Source of the DNA: Desertivirga sp966211215 | Lineage (GTDB): Bacteria > Bacteroidota > Bacteroidia > Sphingobacteriales > Sphingobacteriaceae | Assembly: GCA_966211215.1 (NCBI GenBank) | Contig: CBIHNR010000001.1 | Span: forward strand, 1 to 64,000 | DNA: 64,000 nt | Direction of reading: 5' to 3' | In this document: one piece after another, positions 16,111-25,043 of the stretch | Position numbering within the stretch: position 1 is the stretch's first letter | How the letters are laid out: every line of letters begins with the position of its first letter | The notes under the pieces: generated by a model | What the model saw: the letters and a program-made list of their open reading frames with translations, nothing else | Told to the model about the DNA's origin: nothing | Databases searched by the model: none | Program-made: the position numbers and the translations under genes

Positions 16111-17820
16111 TTAATCTTCTAGTTTTTCAAGTTCGCCTTTAATAAATTTAGCTAGTTCACGAACATATTCAGAGCTGAAATCAAACTTAATTCCCGCTGT
16201 TTTATATATTTCTTTGATTGTTTTGGTGTAGCCCAATTTCAAGGCAGTAAGATAATCTTCAAGGGCTTTTTCCGGATTTTCCTTATAGTTTTTCCAAACA
16301 GCAATAGCGCCTAATTGGGCAATAGCGTATTCGATGTAGTAGAACGGAACCTCAAAAATATGCAGCTGTTTTTGCCACAGGTTTTCCAATGCCTCCTCAT
16401 AGCCTGTCCAGTCTGCAAAATTATTTCCGAAAGGAGCGAAGATTTCTTTCCAGGCATCTTTGCGTTGTTGGGTTGTGTGGCTGGGGTTTGTATAAATCCA
16501 ATGCTGGAACTGATCTACTACTGCAACCCATGGAAGCGTTTTAAGCACATCACGCAATTGGTCTTTTTTTGCACGTTTTAAATCTTCCTCGTTGTCAAAA
16601 AATACCTCCCACTTGTCCATAGAGATTAGTTCCATACTCATAGAAGCGAGCTCTGCAACTTCAGATGGAACGTGTTTGAAATCATTAAGCTCAAGCCCTG
16701 ATGAGATGAACGTATGTACTGCATGCCCACCTTCATGCACCATTGTTGTTAAGTCGCGGAAGGTATTAGCAGAGTTCATGAAGATAAAGGGAGCTCCTGT
16801 TTCTGCCAGAGGATAGTTGTATCCGCCCGGAGCCTTGCCTTTACGGCTTTCTACATCAAATAAATTATTAGCCTTCATTATCTGAAGGCGTTCGCCGATG
16901 TAGGAGTGTAATCCTTCAAAGCAAGCGATGGATTTATCGATGAGTTCCTGTCCGTTGCCAAAAGGCTTTAAAGCAGGTTTGCCCGAAATATCAACATCCA
17001 TATCCCATGGCTTTAAGGCATCAACACCCAATGCCTGTTGCCTTTTTTCTGCCTGTTTACGAAGAATAGGTACAATTTCGCGCTCAATAGCAGCGTGGAA
17101 TTTATAGCAGTCGTGGGCATTATAGTCAAAACGGCCCAGAGCCTGGAACATGTAATCCCTGAAATTTTCGAAACCTGCATTCAAGGCAACCTTGTGGCGC
17201 AACTTTAATAACTCATTAAATAAGTCGTCTAATTGGCCTTTATCCTGCAAACGGCGGGCGGTAATAGCTTCCCAGGCTTTTTGTCGAACGTTTCTGTCCG
17301 TATCTTTTAAGAAAACCGAAGCTTGCTCTAAAGTATATTCCTTGCCATCCAGGATAACACTCATAGCACCGGTAATCGACTGATATTTTTGTTGTGTAAC
17401 CTGAATTTCGGTTAATAGGGGGATGTTTTCTTCACGAAACAATTCGAGCGCTTTTTTAATTCCGCGGATAAAAACAAAGTATTTGTCTTTATCTAATTGA
17501 TCAACAAAAGGGCTCTCAATAAACTTTTTGTTTAAATCATTGGCAATAGGTGCAATTTTGGGTTCAATCTCTGTAGCGAAATATTGAAAATCTTTGAGAA
17601 GATCTTCGCTGGATGTATCGCAGGTCATTTTGATGTAGCGCCACGCAAAATTTTCTTCAAGGGCAGCTTCCAATTCGCTGCGATTTTTAAGCCAGATTTC
17701 AAGGCCTTCTACCGAATTAATCTCACGGTTTTTAAGTTCCTCGAATAAGGGCTCGAGGTTTTCCCATTTTATTTCAAGATTTTCAGGAACAAATGTTCTT
17801 GGTTTCTTCTCAATGATCAT
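16111..17820 (-). CDS. M3-family oligoendopeptidase (PepF-like)
   Basis: 569 residues, typical of the M3 oligoendopeptidase branch. The zinc-binding HExxH motif is present as HEGGHAVHTF near residue 365, with the third ligand expected in the following helix (SEVAELASMSMELIS). There is no signal peptide, so it acts in the cytoplasm on short peptides. It stands alone and ends about 34 nt from a CGACGG/CCGTCG hairpin (16054-16077) that lacks a T tract. Peptidase class is firm; peptide specificity is not. Confidence 0.93.
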   Translation of the reverse strand: MIIEKKPRTFVPENLEIKWENLEPLFEELKNREINSVEGLEIWLKNRSELEAALEENFAWRYIKMTCDTSSEDLLKDFQYFATEIEPKIAPIANDLNKKFIESPFVDQLDKDKYFVFIRGIKKALELFREENIPLLTEIQVTQQKYQSITGAMSVILDGKEYTLEQASVFLKDTDRNVRQKAWEAITARRLQDKGQLDDLFNELLKLRHKVALNAGFENFRDYMFQALGRFDYNAHDCYKFHAAIEREIVPILRKQAEKRQQALGVDALKPWDMDVDISGKPALKPFGNGQELIDKSIACFEGLHSYIGERLQIMKANNLFDVESRKGKAPGGYNYPLAETGAPFIFMNSANTFRDLTTMVHEGGHAVHTFISSGLELNDFKHVPSEVAELASMSMELISMDKWEVFFDNEEDLKRAKKDQLRDVLKTLPWVAVVDQFQHWIYTNPSHTTQQRKDAWKEIFAPFGNNFADWTGYEEALENLWQKQLHIFEVPFYYIEYAIAQLGAIAVWKNYKENPEKALEDYLTALKLGYTKTIKEIYKTAGIKFDFSSEYVRELAKFIKGELEKLED

Positions 17821-17954
17821 GCTTATGTTTTATTTATTAGACTCACGAAGTTAAACCAAATTACGCTCATCTTGTTGCTAAACTCTCTTCGCTTTGTAAT
17901 ATGTTTCGAAACAATGTTTAATGCTATTGTGGTAGGTTGAGGCTTGATAGTTCC

Positions 17955-18003
17955 GTTTTTTTAGAGGTGTCAGGTTTCAAAAACCTGACACCTCTAAAAA
18001 AAC
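17955..18003. repeat. REP-like perfect palindrome, copy 1 (also a likely bidirectional terminator)
   Basis: Perfect 23-bp arms (17955-17977 and 17981-18003) around a 3-nt loop. The core TGTCAGGTTT / AAACCTGACA is shared with copy 2 at 18936-18992. Runs of seven T/A at the outer ends give a U tract in both directions, so it can terminate the UbiA-family gene. Confidence 0.8.
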
Positions 18004-18055
18004 AAGGCTTCAGAATCAGGCGTCCAAAGCACTGTAGGCTTTTGCATTGCCTAAT

Positions 18056-18913
18056 TTATTTACTTCTAAAATAAACGTCCAGCAAGAAAAACACAGCAAA
18101 AATAACTGATGCAATTCCGTTGGTTGTTCCAAAAGCCAAGCCGACTTTACTTAGATCATCTGGTTTTACTAAACGGTGCTGATAAATCAATAAGCCTATA
18201 AAAAAGATAACTCCGGCAACGTAAAATCCACCAAGTGGCGTAAAGTAAAGTGGGGCTGCAATAAAGCCTACGCACAAGACATGTAAAAACGTAGAAACGT
18301 CCAATGCCTTTTTTCTTCCTAAAACTGAAGGGATAGAGTACAGCTTGGCACTTTTATCAAATTCATCATCCTGCAAGGCATAAATAATATCAAAACCGCT
18401 TACCCAGCAAATAACAGCCAACGAAAAGAAAATCGGCAGCAAGGCAAATTCGCCGGTTATAGAGAGGTAAGCGCCCAGAGGCGCCAGTCCTAAACCAATT
18501 CCGAGTATCAAGTGACAAAGCGGGGTAAAGCGTTTAGTAAAGCTGTAGCCCAAAACAACAGCCAGTGCCACTGGTGATAAGTAAAAGCAAAGGGTATTAA
18601 TCCAGTATGTAGTAAAAATAAACAGTATGCAATTGGTGATAGTAAAGATCAGTGCGTTTTTAGCGGGAATCCTACCTGCCGGGATATCTCTAACTGCTGT
18701 TCTGGGGTTTCTTGCATCGAAATTGCGGTCGAGGTAGCGATTAAATGCCATGGCTGCATTACGGGCGAAGACCATGCACATAATCATTAATCCTAATTTG
18801 ATCCAGCTAAATGTATACTCGGTTGTACTTAATGCCAGAAAAAAGCCAATAAAAGCGAAAGGCATTGCAAAAATGGTATGGGCAAAAAGCACAAGGGAAA
18901 GGTATTTTTTCAT
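18056..18913 (-). CDS. UbiA-family prenyltransferase (4-hydroxybenzoate polyprenyltransferase-like)
   Basis: 285 residues, all-helical membrane protein with about eight hydrophobic segments. Both aspartate-rich prenyl-diphosphate/Mg2+ motifs are present: NRYLDRNFDARNPRTA (about residue 58) and DIIYALQDDEFDKSA (about residue 175). It would attach a polyprenyl chain to an aromatic acid at the inner membrane. Bacteroidota make menaquinone rather than ubiquinone, so an MqnP-like role in the futalosine route is possible, but no mqn gene is in the window to support it. It lies between two copies of the palindromic repeat. Confidence 0.85.
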   Translation of the reverse strand: MKKYLSLVLFAHTIFAMPFAFIGFFLALSTTEYTFSWIKLGLMIMCMVFARNAAMAFNRYLDRNFDARNPRTAVRDIPAGRIPAKNALIFTITNCILFIFTTYWINTLCFYLSPVALAVVLGYSFTKRFTPLCHLILGIGLGLAPLGAYLSITGEFALLPIFFSLAVICWVSGFDIIYALQDDEFDKSAKLYSIPSVLGRKKALDVSTFLHVLCVGFIAAPLYFTPLGGFYVAGVIFFIGLLIYQHRLVKPDDLSKVGLAFGTTNGIASVIFAVFFLLDVYFRSK

Positions 18914-18935
18914 TGCGGGTGTAAAATTAGTATTT

Positions 18936-18992
18936 CATCATTAACCCAGACCTGTCAGGTTTTCAAAACCTGACAGGTCTGGGTTAATGATG
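18936..18992. repeat. REP-like perfect palindrome, copy 2
   Basis: Perfect 28-bp arms (18936-18963 and 18965-18992) separated by a single base; the core CCTGTCAGGTTTT / AAAACCTGACAGG matches copy 1. It fills the gap between the UbiA-family gene and the engB stop codon and would extrude as a long cruciform or RNA hairpin. Confidence 0.85.
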
Positions 18993-18993
18993 C

Positions 18994-19608
18994 TCATTCT
19001 AAAACGGGGGCTTGAAACCTGCCATTAATATCATGTATCAATTCCAGCACTTCGTCTCGCCCTTCTTTTGACTCCGAAGAGGTTACAAAATGCTGGGGAA
19101 CTTCTTCAAAATACTGTAGCATTGCCTTTCTGAACTTGCTTACCGATTGTTCTGTTTTTAAGCGCGATTGTTTGTCTGCTTTAGTAAAAATCAAAATGAA
19201 CGGAATGCCATGTTCGCCAAGCCATGCGCAAAACTCCAGGTCAACCTTTTGAGGGTCCAGGCGGCTATCTATTAAAACAAAAACGCACTGCAGGTTTTCG
19301 CGGTTCTTAAGGTAGTAGCGGATAAAACGCTCCCATTCGCCGCGATTGGCTTTGGATGATTTGGCGTATCCGTATCCCGGAAGGTCTACCAAATACCAGT
19401 TTTCGTTAATTAAAAAGTGATTAATAAGCTGGGTTTTTCCAGGTGTTTGGGATGTTTTTGCTAGCCCTTTTCGTTGGGTTAGCATATTAATTAAAGACGA
19501 TTTCCCAACGTTAGAGCGCCCGATAAAGGCATATTCGGGAAGCACCGCAGGTGGCAATTTCTCAGTTCTTGTATTGCTGCACTTGAATTCTGCTGAACGT
19601 ATTTGCAT
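18994..19608 (-). CDS. engB: Ribosome-biogenesis GTPase EngB (YihA/YsxC)
   Basis: 204 residues, normal EngB length. GTPase motifs: G1 GRSNVGKSS (residues 30-38), G3 DLPGYGYAKSS, G4 FTKADKQS and the G5 region VTSSESKEG. It assists assembly of the 50S ribosomal subunit in the cytoplasm. The minus-strand promoter box TACCTTTG at 19614-19621 ends only 5 nt before the ATG, so the mRNA should be leaderless or nearly so. Copy 2 of the palindromic repeat follows the stop codon. Confidence 0.97.
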   Translation of the reverse strand: MQIRSAEFKCSNTRTEKLPPAVLPEYAFIGRSNVGKSSLINMLTQRKGLAKTSQTPGKTQLINHFLINENWYLVDLPGYGYAKSSKANRGEWERFIRYYLKNRENLQCVFVLIDSRLDPQKVDLEFCAWLGEHGIPFILIFTKADKQSRLKTEQSVSKFRKAMLQYFEEVPQHFVTSSESKEGRDEVLELIHDINGRFQAPVLE

Positions 19609-19613
19609 TCGGG

Positions 19614-19621
19614 CAAAGGTA
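19614..19621 (-). promoter_or_regulatory. -7 promoter box of engB, almost abutting the start codon
   Basis: Minus-strand TACCTTTG, an exact TAnnTTTG, ends 5 nt before the engB ATG. Predicts a leaderless transcript. Confidence 0.55.
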
Positions 19622-19703
19622 GGGGAATTTGTGATTATTTGATGTGGCGATAAATGGAATGCTCTAATAAAAAACCAAGTGCTCTAAATATCGTTAGGCG
19701 AAT

Positions 19704-20801
19704 ATGAAGCCTTTTTTTGTTGTATGCCTTTGTCTATGTGCCTTACTTTTTTCCGTTAAAGCCTTAGCTCAACTCAAAACTGATTGTACGGTAATCGGCT
19801 ATTTTCACGGCGGTGCATCCAATGTCAGCAAGGTACGCCCCAAGTTGATCACCCACATTATTTACAGTTTTTGCGGGCTTCGTGGCAATAAGTTATACCT
19901 GCGGGATACGCTTACCGTTAGGCGCCTGGTTGCCTTAAAGAAACAGAATCCGAGGCTTAAGGTGCTGCTCTCTTTAGGTGGATGGGGTGGCTGTAAAACC
20001 TGTTCCGACTTATTTACTTCAGCCTCAAACCGGGAAGCTTTTGCTTTGTCCGTAAAACGGGCAAATGAAAAGTTGGGTACAGATGGAATTGACCTCGATT
20101 GGGAATATCCGGCGGTTGAAGGCTACCCTGGCCACAAATTCGTGCCAGAAGACAAAAATACCTTTACTCTGTTGGTGCAGCAATTGCGTAAAACCCTGGG
20201 AAGTAGTTATGAAATTAGTTTTGCTGCTGGCGGATTTCAGGAATTTCTTGAAAAAAGCATTGATTGGATCCCGGTAATGAAAGAAGTTGACCGCGTTAAC
20301 ATCATGACCTATGATCTGGTGAATGGGTATTCTACAGTAACCGGACACCATACGGCACTATACTCCACGCCTTATTTAAAGGAATCGGCGGATAATGCAG
20401 TTACTTACCTGCTAAATCAAGGTGTTCCTGCCAGCAAAATTGTAATTGGCGCAGCGTTTTATGCGCGGGTTTGGCAAAATGTTGATTCATTAAATAATGG
20501 GCTTTATCAGTCTGCTGTGTTTAGAAATACGGTTGGTGCCAGAACGGTTGCGGCCTATTACACGCCTGCAAATGGATATAGATATTTCTGGGATGATACA
20601 GCTAAGGCACCATTTTTATACCATCCATCCAAAAAGCTTTTTGTTACTTATGATGATAACCGCTCGGTGAGGCTCAAAACTGAATACGTTGTAAATAAGA
20701 AGCTTAATGGAATAATGTTTTGGCAAATTGCCCATGACAAAACGCAGGGTAGCTTTTTAGATACGATTAACGAGACGCTTAGAAATAGCCTTAAGTTATA
20801 A
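19704..20801 (+). CDS. Secreted GH18 chitinase-like glycosidase
   Basis: 365 residues, signal peptide ending near VKALAQ. A single GH18 barrel: SLGGWGGC (strand 3 SxGG) and the catalytic DGIDLDWEYP, holding the DxxDxDxE motif with its proton-donor Glu. Late landmarks are NIMTYDL (after strand 6) and a closing GIMFWQIAHD. No chitin-binding module is visible. It would cleave chitin or related N-acetylglucosamine polymers outside the cytoplasm. Its stop overlaps the end of the convergent sufT gene by 6 nt. Endochitinase versus another GH18 activity is not decided by sequence. Confidence 0.93.
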   Translation: MKPFFVVCLCLCALLFSVKALAQLKTDCTVIGYFHGGASNVSKVRPKLITHIIYSFCGLRGNKLYLRDTLTVRRLVALKKQNPRLKVLLSLGGWGGCKTCSDLFTSASNREAFALSVKRANEKLGTDGIDLDWEYPAVEGYPGHKFVPEDKNTFTLLVQQLRKTLGSSYEISFAAGGFQEFLEKSIDWIPVMKEVDRVNIMTYDLVNGYSTVTGHHTALYSTPYLKESADNAVTYLLNQGVPASKIVIGAAFYARVWQNVDSLNNGLYQSAVFRNTVGARTVAAYYTPANGYRYFWDDTAKAPFLYHPSKKLFVTYDDNRSVRLKTEYVVNKKLNGIMFWQIAHDKTQGSFLDTINETLRNSLKL

Positions 20802-21107
20802 CATCCCCAGTTCTAGCTTAGCTACTTCAGACATCATGTCTCTATCCCAGGCCGGTTCCCAAACTATCTCTACATGGACACTATTCACGCCGTCGATGGC
20901 TGCCACTTTACGTTCTACTTCTACCGGAATAGTCTGTGCCGCGGGGCAGGCGGGAGAGGTGAGGGTCATCTCAATCTGTACGTTATTTAATGGTAATATC
21001 TGGGTTTTATAAATCAAGCCGAGCTCGTAAATATCAACAGGTATTTCGGGATCGTAAACCGTTTTAAGGGTGGCTACAATTTTGTCCATTAAAGCTTCTG
21101 CCATCAC
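20796..21107 (-). CDS. sufT: DUF59/MIP18-family Fe-S assembly factor (SufT-like)
   Basis: 103 residues, a single DUF59 domain: TVYDPEIPVDIYELGLIY followed by LTSPACPAAQ with the conserved cysteine, and VHVEIVWEPAWDRDMMS near the end. These proteins help mature or deliver iron-sulfur clusters. It is the last gene of the suf operon and overlaps the sufE stop by 4 nt, which supports co-translation and the assignment. Its 3' end overlaps the convergent chitinase gene. Confidence 0.88.
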   Translation of the reverse strand: MMAEALMDKIVATLKTVYDPEIPVDIYELGLIYKTQILPLNNVQIEMTLTSPACPAAQTIPVEVERKVAAIDGVNSVHVEIVWEPAWDRDMMSEVAKLELGML

Positions 21108-21559
21108 TTTGTGTTTTCAATTTCTTGTAAAGTTTTAAAGGCTATAGCGTAGTTTTTCATTTGCTTAACCATTGCCCTAAGTCCGTTTGAGCGGGTGGGG
21201 GCAAGGTGGGTATCCATCCCGATGGCCTTAATGAAATCTAGCCTGGCCTCTAAAATAGAATCGGGGCTTTGCCCTGACAATACCTTGATTAGCAAGCTCA
21301 CCAAGCCTTTAACAATTACGGCATCGCTTTCTGCTTTATAATAAACTTTGCCATTGTTGTAATTGGCTATTAGCCAAACTGTTGACTGGCAGCCTTTTAT
21401 TTTATTTTCATCTATTTTGTATTGATCCTCTAATGCAGGCAGTTTTTTGCCCAGGTCAATAATATATTCATACTTATCGTCCCAGGAATCAAGCAAGGCG
21501 AAGTCCTCAATTATTTCCTGCTCAATTTCAGGTACCGATGGCATGTTGGCTGTTATCAT
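21104..21559 (-). CDS. sufE: SufE cysteine desulfuration protein
   Basis: 151 residues. The persulfide-accepting cysteine is in IKGCQSTVWL (about residue 57), and the C-terminal half has the usual GLVSLLIKVLSGQ and IGMDTHLAPTRSNGL segments. SufE takes sulfur from SufS and passes it to the SufBCD scaffold in the cytoplasm. It overlaps sufS and sufT by 4 nt each. A nearer start codon (MPSVPEIEQ) is possible. Confidence 0.95.
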   Translation of the reverse strand: MITANMPSVPEIEQEIIEDFALLDSWDDKYEYIIDLGKKLPALEDQYKIDENKIKGCQSTVWLIANYNNGKVYYKAESDAVIVKGLVSLLIKVLSGQSPDSILEARLDFIKAIGMDTHLAPTRSNGLRAMVKQMKNYAIAFKTLQEIENTK

Positions 21560-22800
21560 AATAATATTTTTATCGCTTTTTGTAAGCCAGAAATCATCGT
21601 ATCTATTTCATCTATAGTGTTGTACATGGCAAATGAAGCCCGTACAGTTCCGGGAATATTGAAGCGAGCCATTAATGGTTGTGCGCAGTGGTGCCCGGTT
21701 CTAACAGCAACACCCTGATTGTCCAGAATTATGCCTATATCCTGCGGGTGTATTTTTTCAACCACAAAAGAAACAAGGCTCACTTTTTCTCGGGCTTCAC
21801 CAATGATTCTGACACCGGAAATGCTTTTTAACTGTGTTGTTGCGTATTCCAGCAGCTGATTTTCATGGTGGCTTATCGCCTCTTTGCCCTTAGACTTTAT
21901 AAAATCTAACGCGGTTTTAAGCGCAATGGTATCTGCAATGTTGGGGGTGCCGGCTTCGTATTTGTAAGGCAGTTCATTGTAAATAGTTTTTTCGAAGCTT
22001 ACTTCACTAATCATCTCGCCGCCTCCCTGAAACACTGGCATACTTTCTAGTAGCGCTTTTTTACCGTACAGTATTCCTATGCCACTTGGAGCGTAGATCT
22101 TATGTCCCGAAAAGGCAAAAAAATCGCAATTGAGATCCTGTACATTTATATCAAGATGTACTGTCGATTGTGCTCCGTCTAGCAGGACAATTGCTCCGGC
22201 ATTATGCGCTTCCTTAATAATTGCCTTAACAGGATTGATGGTTCCCAAAGCGTTGGATGCATGCGCAATGGCAACCAGTTTAGTTTTAGTGGAAAGAAGG
22301 TTTTTGAAAGTATCAAAGTTGAGTTCGCCATTGTCTTGAACCGGGATAACTTTGAGCACTGCTTCTTTTTCCTGGCATAAAATCTGCCATGGTACTATAT
22401 TGGAATGGTGCTCCATTGCCGAAATCAGGATTTCATCGCCTTTGCGAACATTTTGGCGCCCCCAGGTTTGGGCGACGAGATTAATGCTTTCTGTAGTGCC
22501 ACGGGTAAAAATGATTTCTTCAGTACTGGTAGCTCCTAAAAACTCCATTACGGCTAAACGGGTGTTTTCAAAGGCGGCAGTTGCTTCCTCTGCCAGGCTG
22601 TGAATCCCCCGGTGAATGTTGGCATTATAAAAAGAGTAGTAATTGCTGATAGTATCAATTACGACCTGTGGTTTTTGAGAAGTGGCGGCGTTGTCAAAAT
22701 ACACCAGAGGCTTCCCTTTCACCTCCCTTTTTAATATAGGAAATTCCTTGCGTATGGCCTGCACGTCAAAAACTGGTAATATGGTGCTTGTTTCAATCAT
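21556..22800 (-). CDS. sufS: Cysteine desulfurase SufS
   Basis: 414 residues, a PLP-dependent class V aminotransferase fold of the group II desulfurase type. The N-terminal YFDNAATSQKP, the PLP lysine in FAFSGHKIYAPSGIG and the active cysteine in RTGHHCAQPLM are all present. It releases sulfur from cysteine and hands it to SufE. It overlaps sufD and sufE by 4 nt each, so the operon is tightly coupled. Confidence 0.97.
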   Translation of the reverse strand: MIETSTILPVFDVQAIRKEFPILKREVKGKPLVYFDNAATSQKPQVVIDTISNYYSFYNANIHRGIHSLAEEATAAFENTRLAVMEFLGATSTEEIIFTRGTTESINLVAQTWGRQNVRKGDEILISAMEHHSNIVPWQILCQEKEAVLKVIPVQDNGELNFDTFKNLLSTKTKLVAIAHASNALGTINPVKAIIKEAHNAGAIVLLDGAQSTVHLDINVQDLNCDFFAFSGHKIYAPSGIGILYGKKALLESMPVFQGGGEMISEVSFEKTIYNELPYKYEAGTPNIADTIALKTALDFIKSKGKEAISHHENQLLEYATTQLKSISGVRIIGEAREKVSLVSFVVEKIHPQDIGIILDNQGVAVRTGHHCAQPLMARFNIPGTVRASFAMYNTIDEIDTMISGLQKAIKILL

Positions 22801-24107
22801 TCTTCATTAATAGATAGGCGGTTGGAAATCAGCTTTTCTGCATATTGGCGAATGCTTTCGGGCTTTATCTGGCTTAAAATATCTTCAGAAAATGCCTTTA
22901 ACAGCAAAGCCTTTGCATATTCTGGCGGAATGCCTCTGGCTCTTAAATAAAACAGTGCGTTTTCGTCTAATGTGCCCACAGTACAGCCATGCGAACATTT
23001 TACATCATCTGCGAAAATTTCCAGCTGCGGTTTGGTATTGATGCTTGCCCTGTCTGACAATAACAAATTTTTATTAGACTGGTAAGCATTGGTTTTTTGG
23101 GCTTTGGGTTCCACTTTAATCTTTCCATTAAAAACCCCTGTGGAGTAATCATCTAAAATGCCTTTATATAGTTCATTGCTGAAACAGTTTGGTTGCCTGT
23201 TATCTACCAGGGTGTGGTTATCAACATGGCTGCGCCCCTTCAGCAAATACAATCCATATAAGTGGCTTTCGCAGCCCTCTGCATCAAGTATAAGGTTAGT
23301 ATTATTTCGAACCATACCTCCATCAAGGCTAAGGGTTAAAGTATGTATATAGCTTCGACCTTTTTGCCAGAAATGAGTGGTGCCAACATGGTTGCTGTTG
23401 GGCGTGTCGTTCTGTATTTTATAATATTCTAAAATAGCCCCTTCATTTACAGTGATTTCGATAACTTCATTATAAAAGCTGTCTGAAGCTCCCAAACTTC
23501 TATAGGTTTCAACGATCTGAATCTTAGAACCTTCCTCTGCATAAATTAGAATGCGCGGTTGAGAGAAAGTAGGGTTTGCCCTTGCATCCATAATATGGTG
23601 AATATAAAGAGGATGTTCAACGCGAGTTTTTTGAGGAATATATATGAATGTACCGCTCGAAATAAAGGAAGTATTCAAAGCATGAATCCCATCGGTTATA
23701 GACTTATTGCTGTGCCCCAGGCTTTGTCTAACGATCTCCTGATACTCGCCGGCGATGGCTTCCTGTAAAGACTGTATAACTAGCTTTTGGGAGCGAATGG
23801 TTGAAAACTGGGGTTTATAAGTACCATCACAAAAAAATAATTCGTTAGCCTCAGTATGTCCAGGCAAACGGGCATCTTCAATATCAGCTTCGTTAATTGA
23901 TGATTGATTAATGTCTTGAGTGAACTGAAAATCCTTATTAAATAAGCTGCTAATGCCGGTATATTTCCATTCTTCGTTCTTTAGGGTAGGAAAGCCCTCC
24001 CGTGAAAGCGTTCTAAATCCTTCAAGGCGGATATCTGCCAGGGCATCCTTTTGATAAGTTGCCTGATTTTGCTCAAATCGTTCTTTGAAGTAATTTACAT
24101 CAATCAT
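22797..24107 (-). CDS. sufD: SufD, Fe-S cluster assembly scaffold component
   Basis: 436 residues, a SufB/SufD-type beta-helix protein with the conserved ADDVKCSHGCTVG and LFYLRARGIP segments near the C-terminus and NEEWKYTG near the N-terminus. It forms the SufBC2D complex with SufB and two SufC. Overlaps sufS by 4 nt; 54 nt follow sufC. Confidence 0.96.
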   Translation of the reverse strand: MIDVNYFKERFEQNQATYQKDALADIRLEGFRTLSREGFPTLKNEEWKYTGISSLFNKDFQFTQDINQSSINEADIEDARLPGHTEANELFFCDGTYKPQFSTIRSQKLVIQSLQEAIAGEYQEIVRQSLGHSNKSITDGIHALNTSFISSGTFIYIPQKTRVEHPLYIHHIMDARANPTFSQPRILIYAEEGSKIQIVETYRSLGASDSFYNEVIEITVNEGAILEYYKIQNDTPNSNHVGTTHFWQKGRSYIHTLTLSLDGGMVRNNTNLILDAEGCESHLYGLYLLKGRSHVDNHTLVDNRQPNCFSNELYKGILDDYSTGVFNGKIKVEPKAQKTNAYQSNKNLLLSDRASINTKPQLEIFADDVKCSHGCTVGTLDENALFYLRARGIPPEYAKALLLKAFSEDILSQIKPESIRQYAEKLISNRLSINEE

Positions 24108-24161
24108 GGCATTGAATTTTAAATGGAAAACAAAATGCTTGAAGCCTGTAGGCGGAGCAAA

Positions 24162-24950
24162 TCAAGGATGTTTGAATTCTGCTGGGCTGATTTCTTCTTT
24201 GATAAAGTCGTAGCCCTTTTCCTCTAATTCCAGGGCAAGCTCTTTGGTGCCCGACCGAACAATGCGTCCGTTGTACAAAACGTGTACTACATCGGGAGTT
24301 ATATATTCTAAAAGGCGTTGATAGTGAGTAATAACAAGTATCGCCCGATCCGGATGGCGTAATTTATTCACTCCAGCAGCAACAATGCGCAAAGCATCTA
24401 TATCTAAACCAGAGTCGGTTTCATCGAGGACAGCCAGCTTAGGCTCAAGCATGGCCATCTGGAAAATTTCATTACGTTTTTTCTCGCCCCCAGAGAAGCC
24501 TTCATTTATAGAACGCCCCATCAACGATTGCCCGATATTTACCAAAGCCATTTTTTCTTTCATCAACTTTAAAAACGCAACAGCATCCAGCGGCTCTTCG
24601 CCCCGGTATTTTCGGTTTTCGTTTACTGCGGTTTTGATAAATTGGGTGGTGCTAACGCCGGGTATTTCCACCGGGTATTGAAATGCCAGAAACAAGCCTT
24701 CATGAGCCCGGTCTTCTGGCGAAAGTTCTAAAATGTTTTTGCCCATAAAAGTAATCGAGCCCTCGGTCACTTCGTACTCTTCACGCCCTGCCATAACCAG
24801 GGCAAGCGTGCTTTTGCCAGAGCCATTCGGCCCCATAATAGCATGCACTTCGCCCGCATTTATTTCAAGGTTAATGCCGTTTAATATTTGCTTTCCCTCA
24901 ATATTAGCATGTATATTTTTTATGGATAACATAGTATTGGTTTGATTCAT
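24162..24950 (-). CDS. sufC: SufC, Fe-S assembly ATPase
   Basis: 262 residues. ABC ATPase motifs: Walker A GPNGSGKSTL, signature SGGEKKRNEI, Walker B LAVLDETDSGLD and the switch histidine in ILVITHYQR. It powers the SufBC2D scaffold. The MLSIKNI start six codons downstream is also possible. The 93-nt gap from sufB is filled by a degenerate GAATGA/TCATTC repeat. Confidence 0.97.
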   Translation of the reverse strand: MNQTNTMLSIKNIHANIEGKQILNGINLEINAGEVHAIMGPNGSGKSTLALVMAGREEYEVTEGSITFMGKNILELSPEDRAHEGLFLAFQYPVEIPGVSTTQFIKTAVNENRKYRGEEPLDAVAFLKLMKEKMALVNIGQSLMGRSINEGFSGGEKKRNEIFQMAMLEPKLAVLDETDSGLDIDALRIVAAGVNKLRHPDRAILVITHYQRLLEYITPDVVHVLYNGRIVRSGTKELALELEEKGYDFIKEEISPAEFKHP

Positions 24951-24954
24951 TTTT

Positions 24955-25042
24955 TAATGATAGAAGGATGGAATGATAGAAGGATAGAATTTGCATAACG
25001 CCATTCATTTTCTCATTCATTCCCTCAATCAATCATTCATTC
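24955..25042. repeat. Degenerate GAATGA/TCATTC inverted repeat between sufC and sufB
   Basis: One side carries ATGATAGAAGGATGGAATGA-like units, the other CATTCATT and AATCATTCATTC units, forming an imperfect inverted repeat inside the operon. The same family recurs at 29072-29160 and 47613-47790. Confidence 0.55.
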
Positions 25043-25043
25043 T

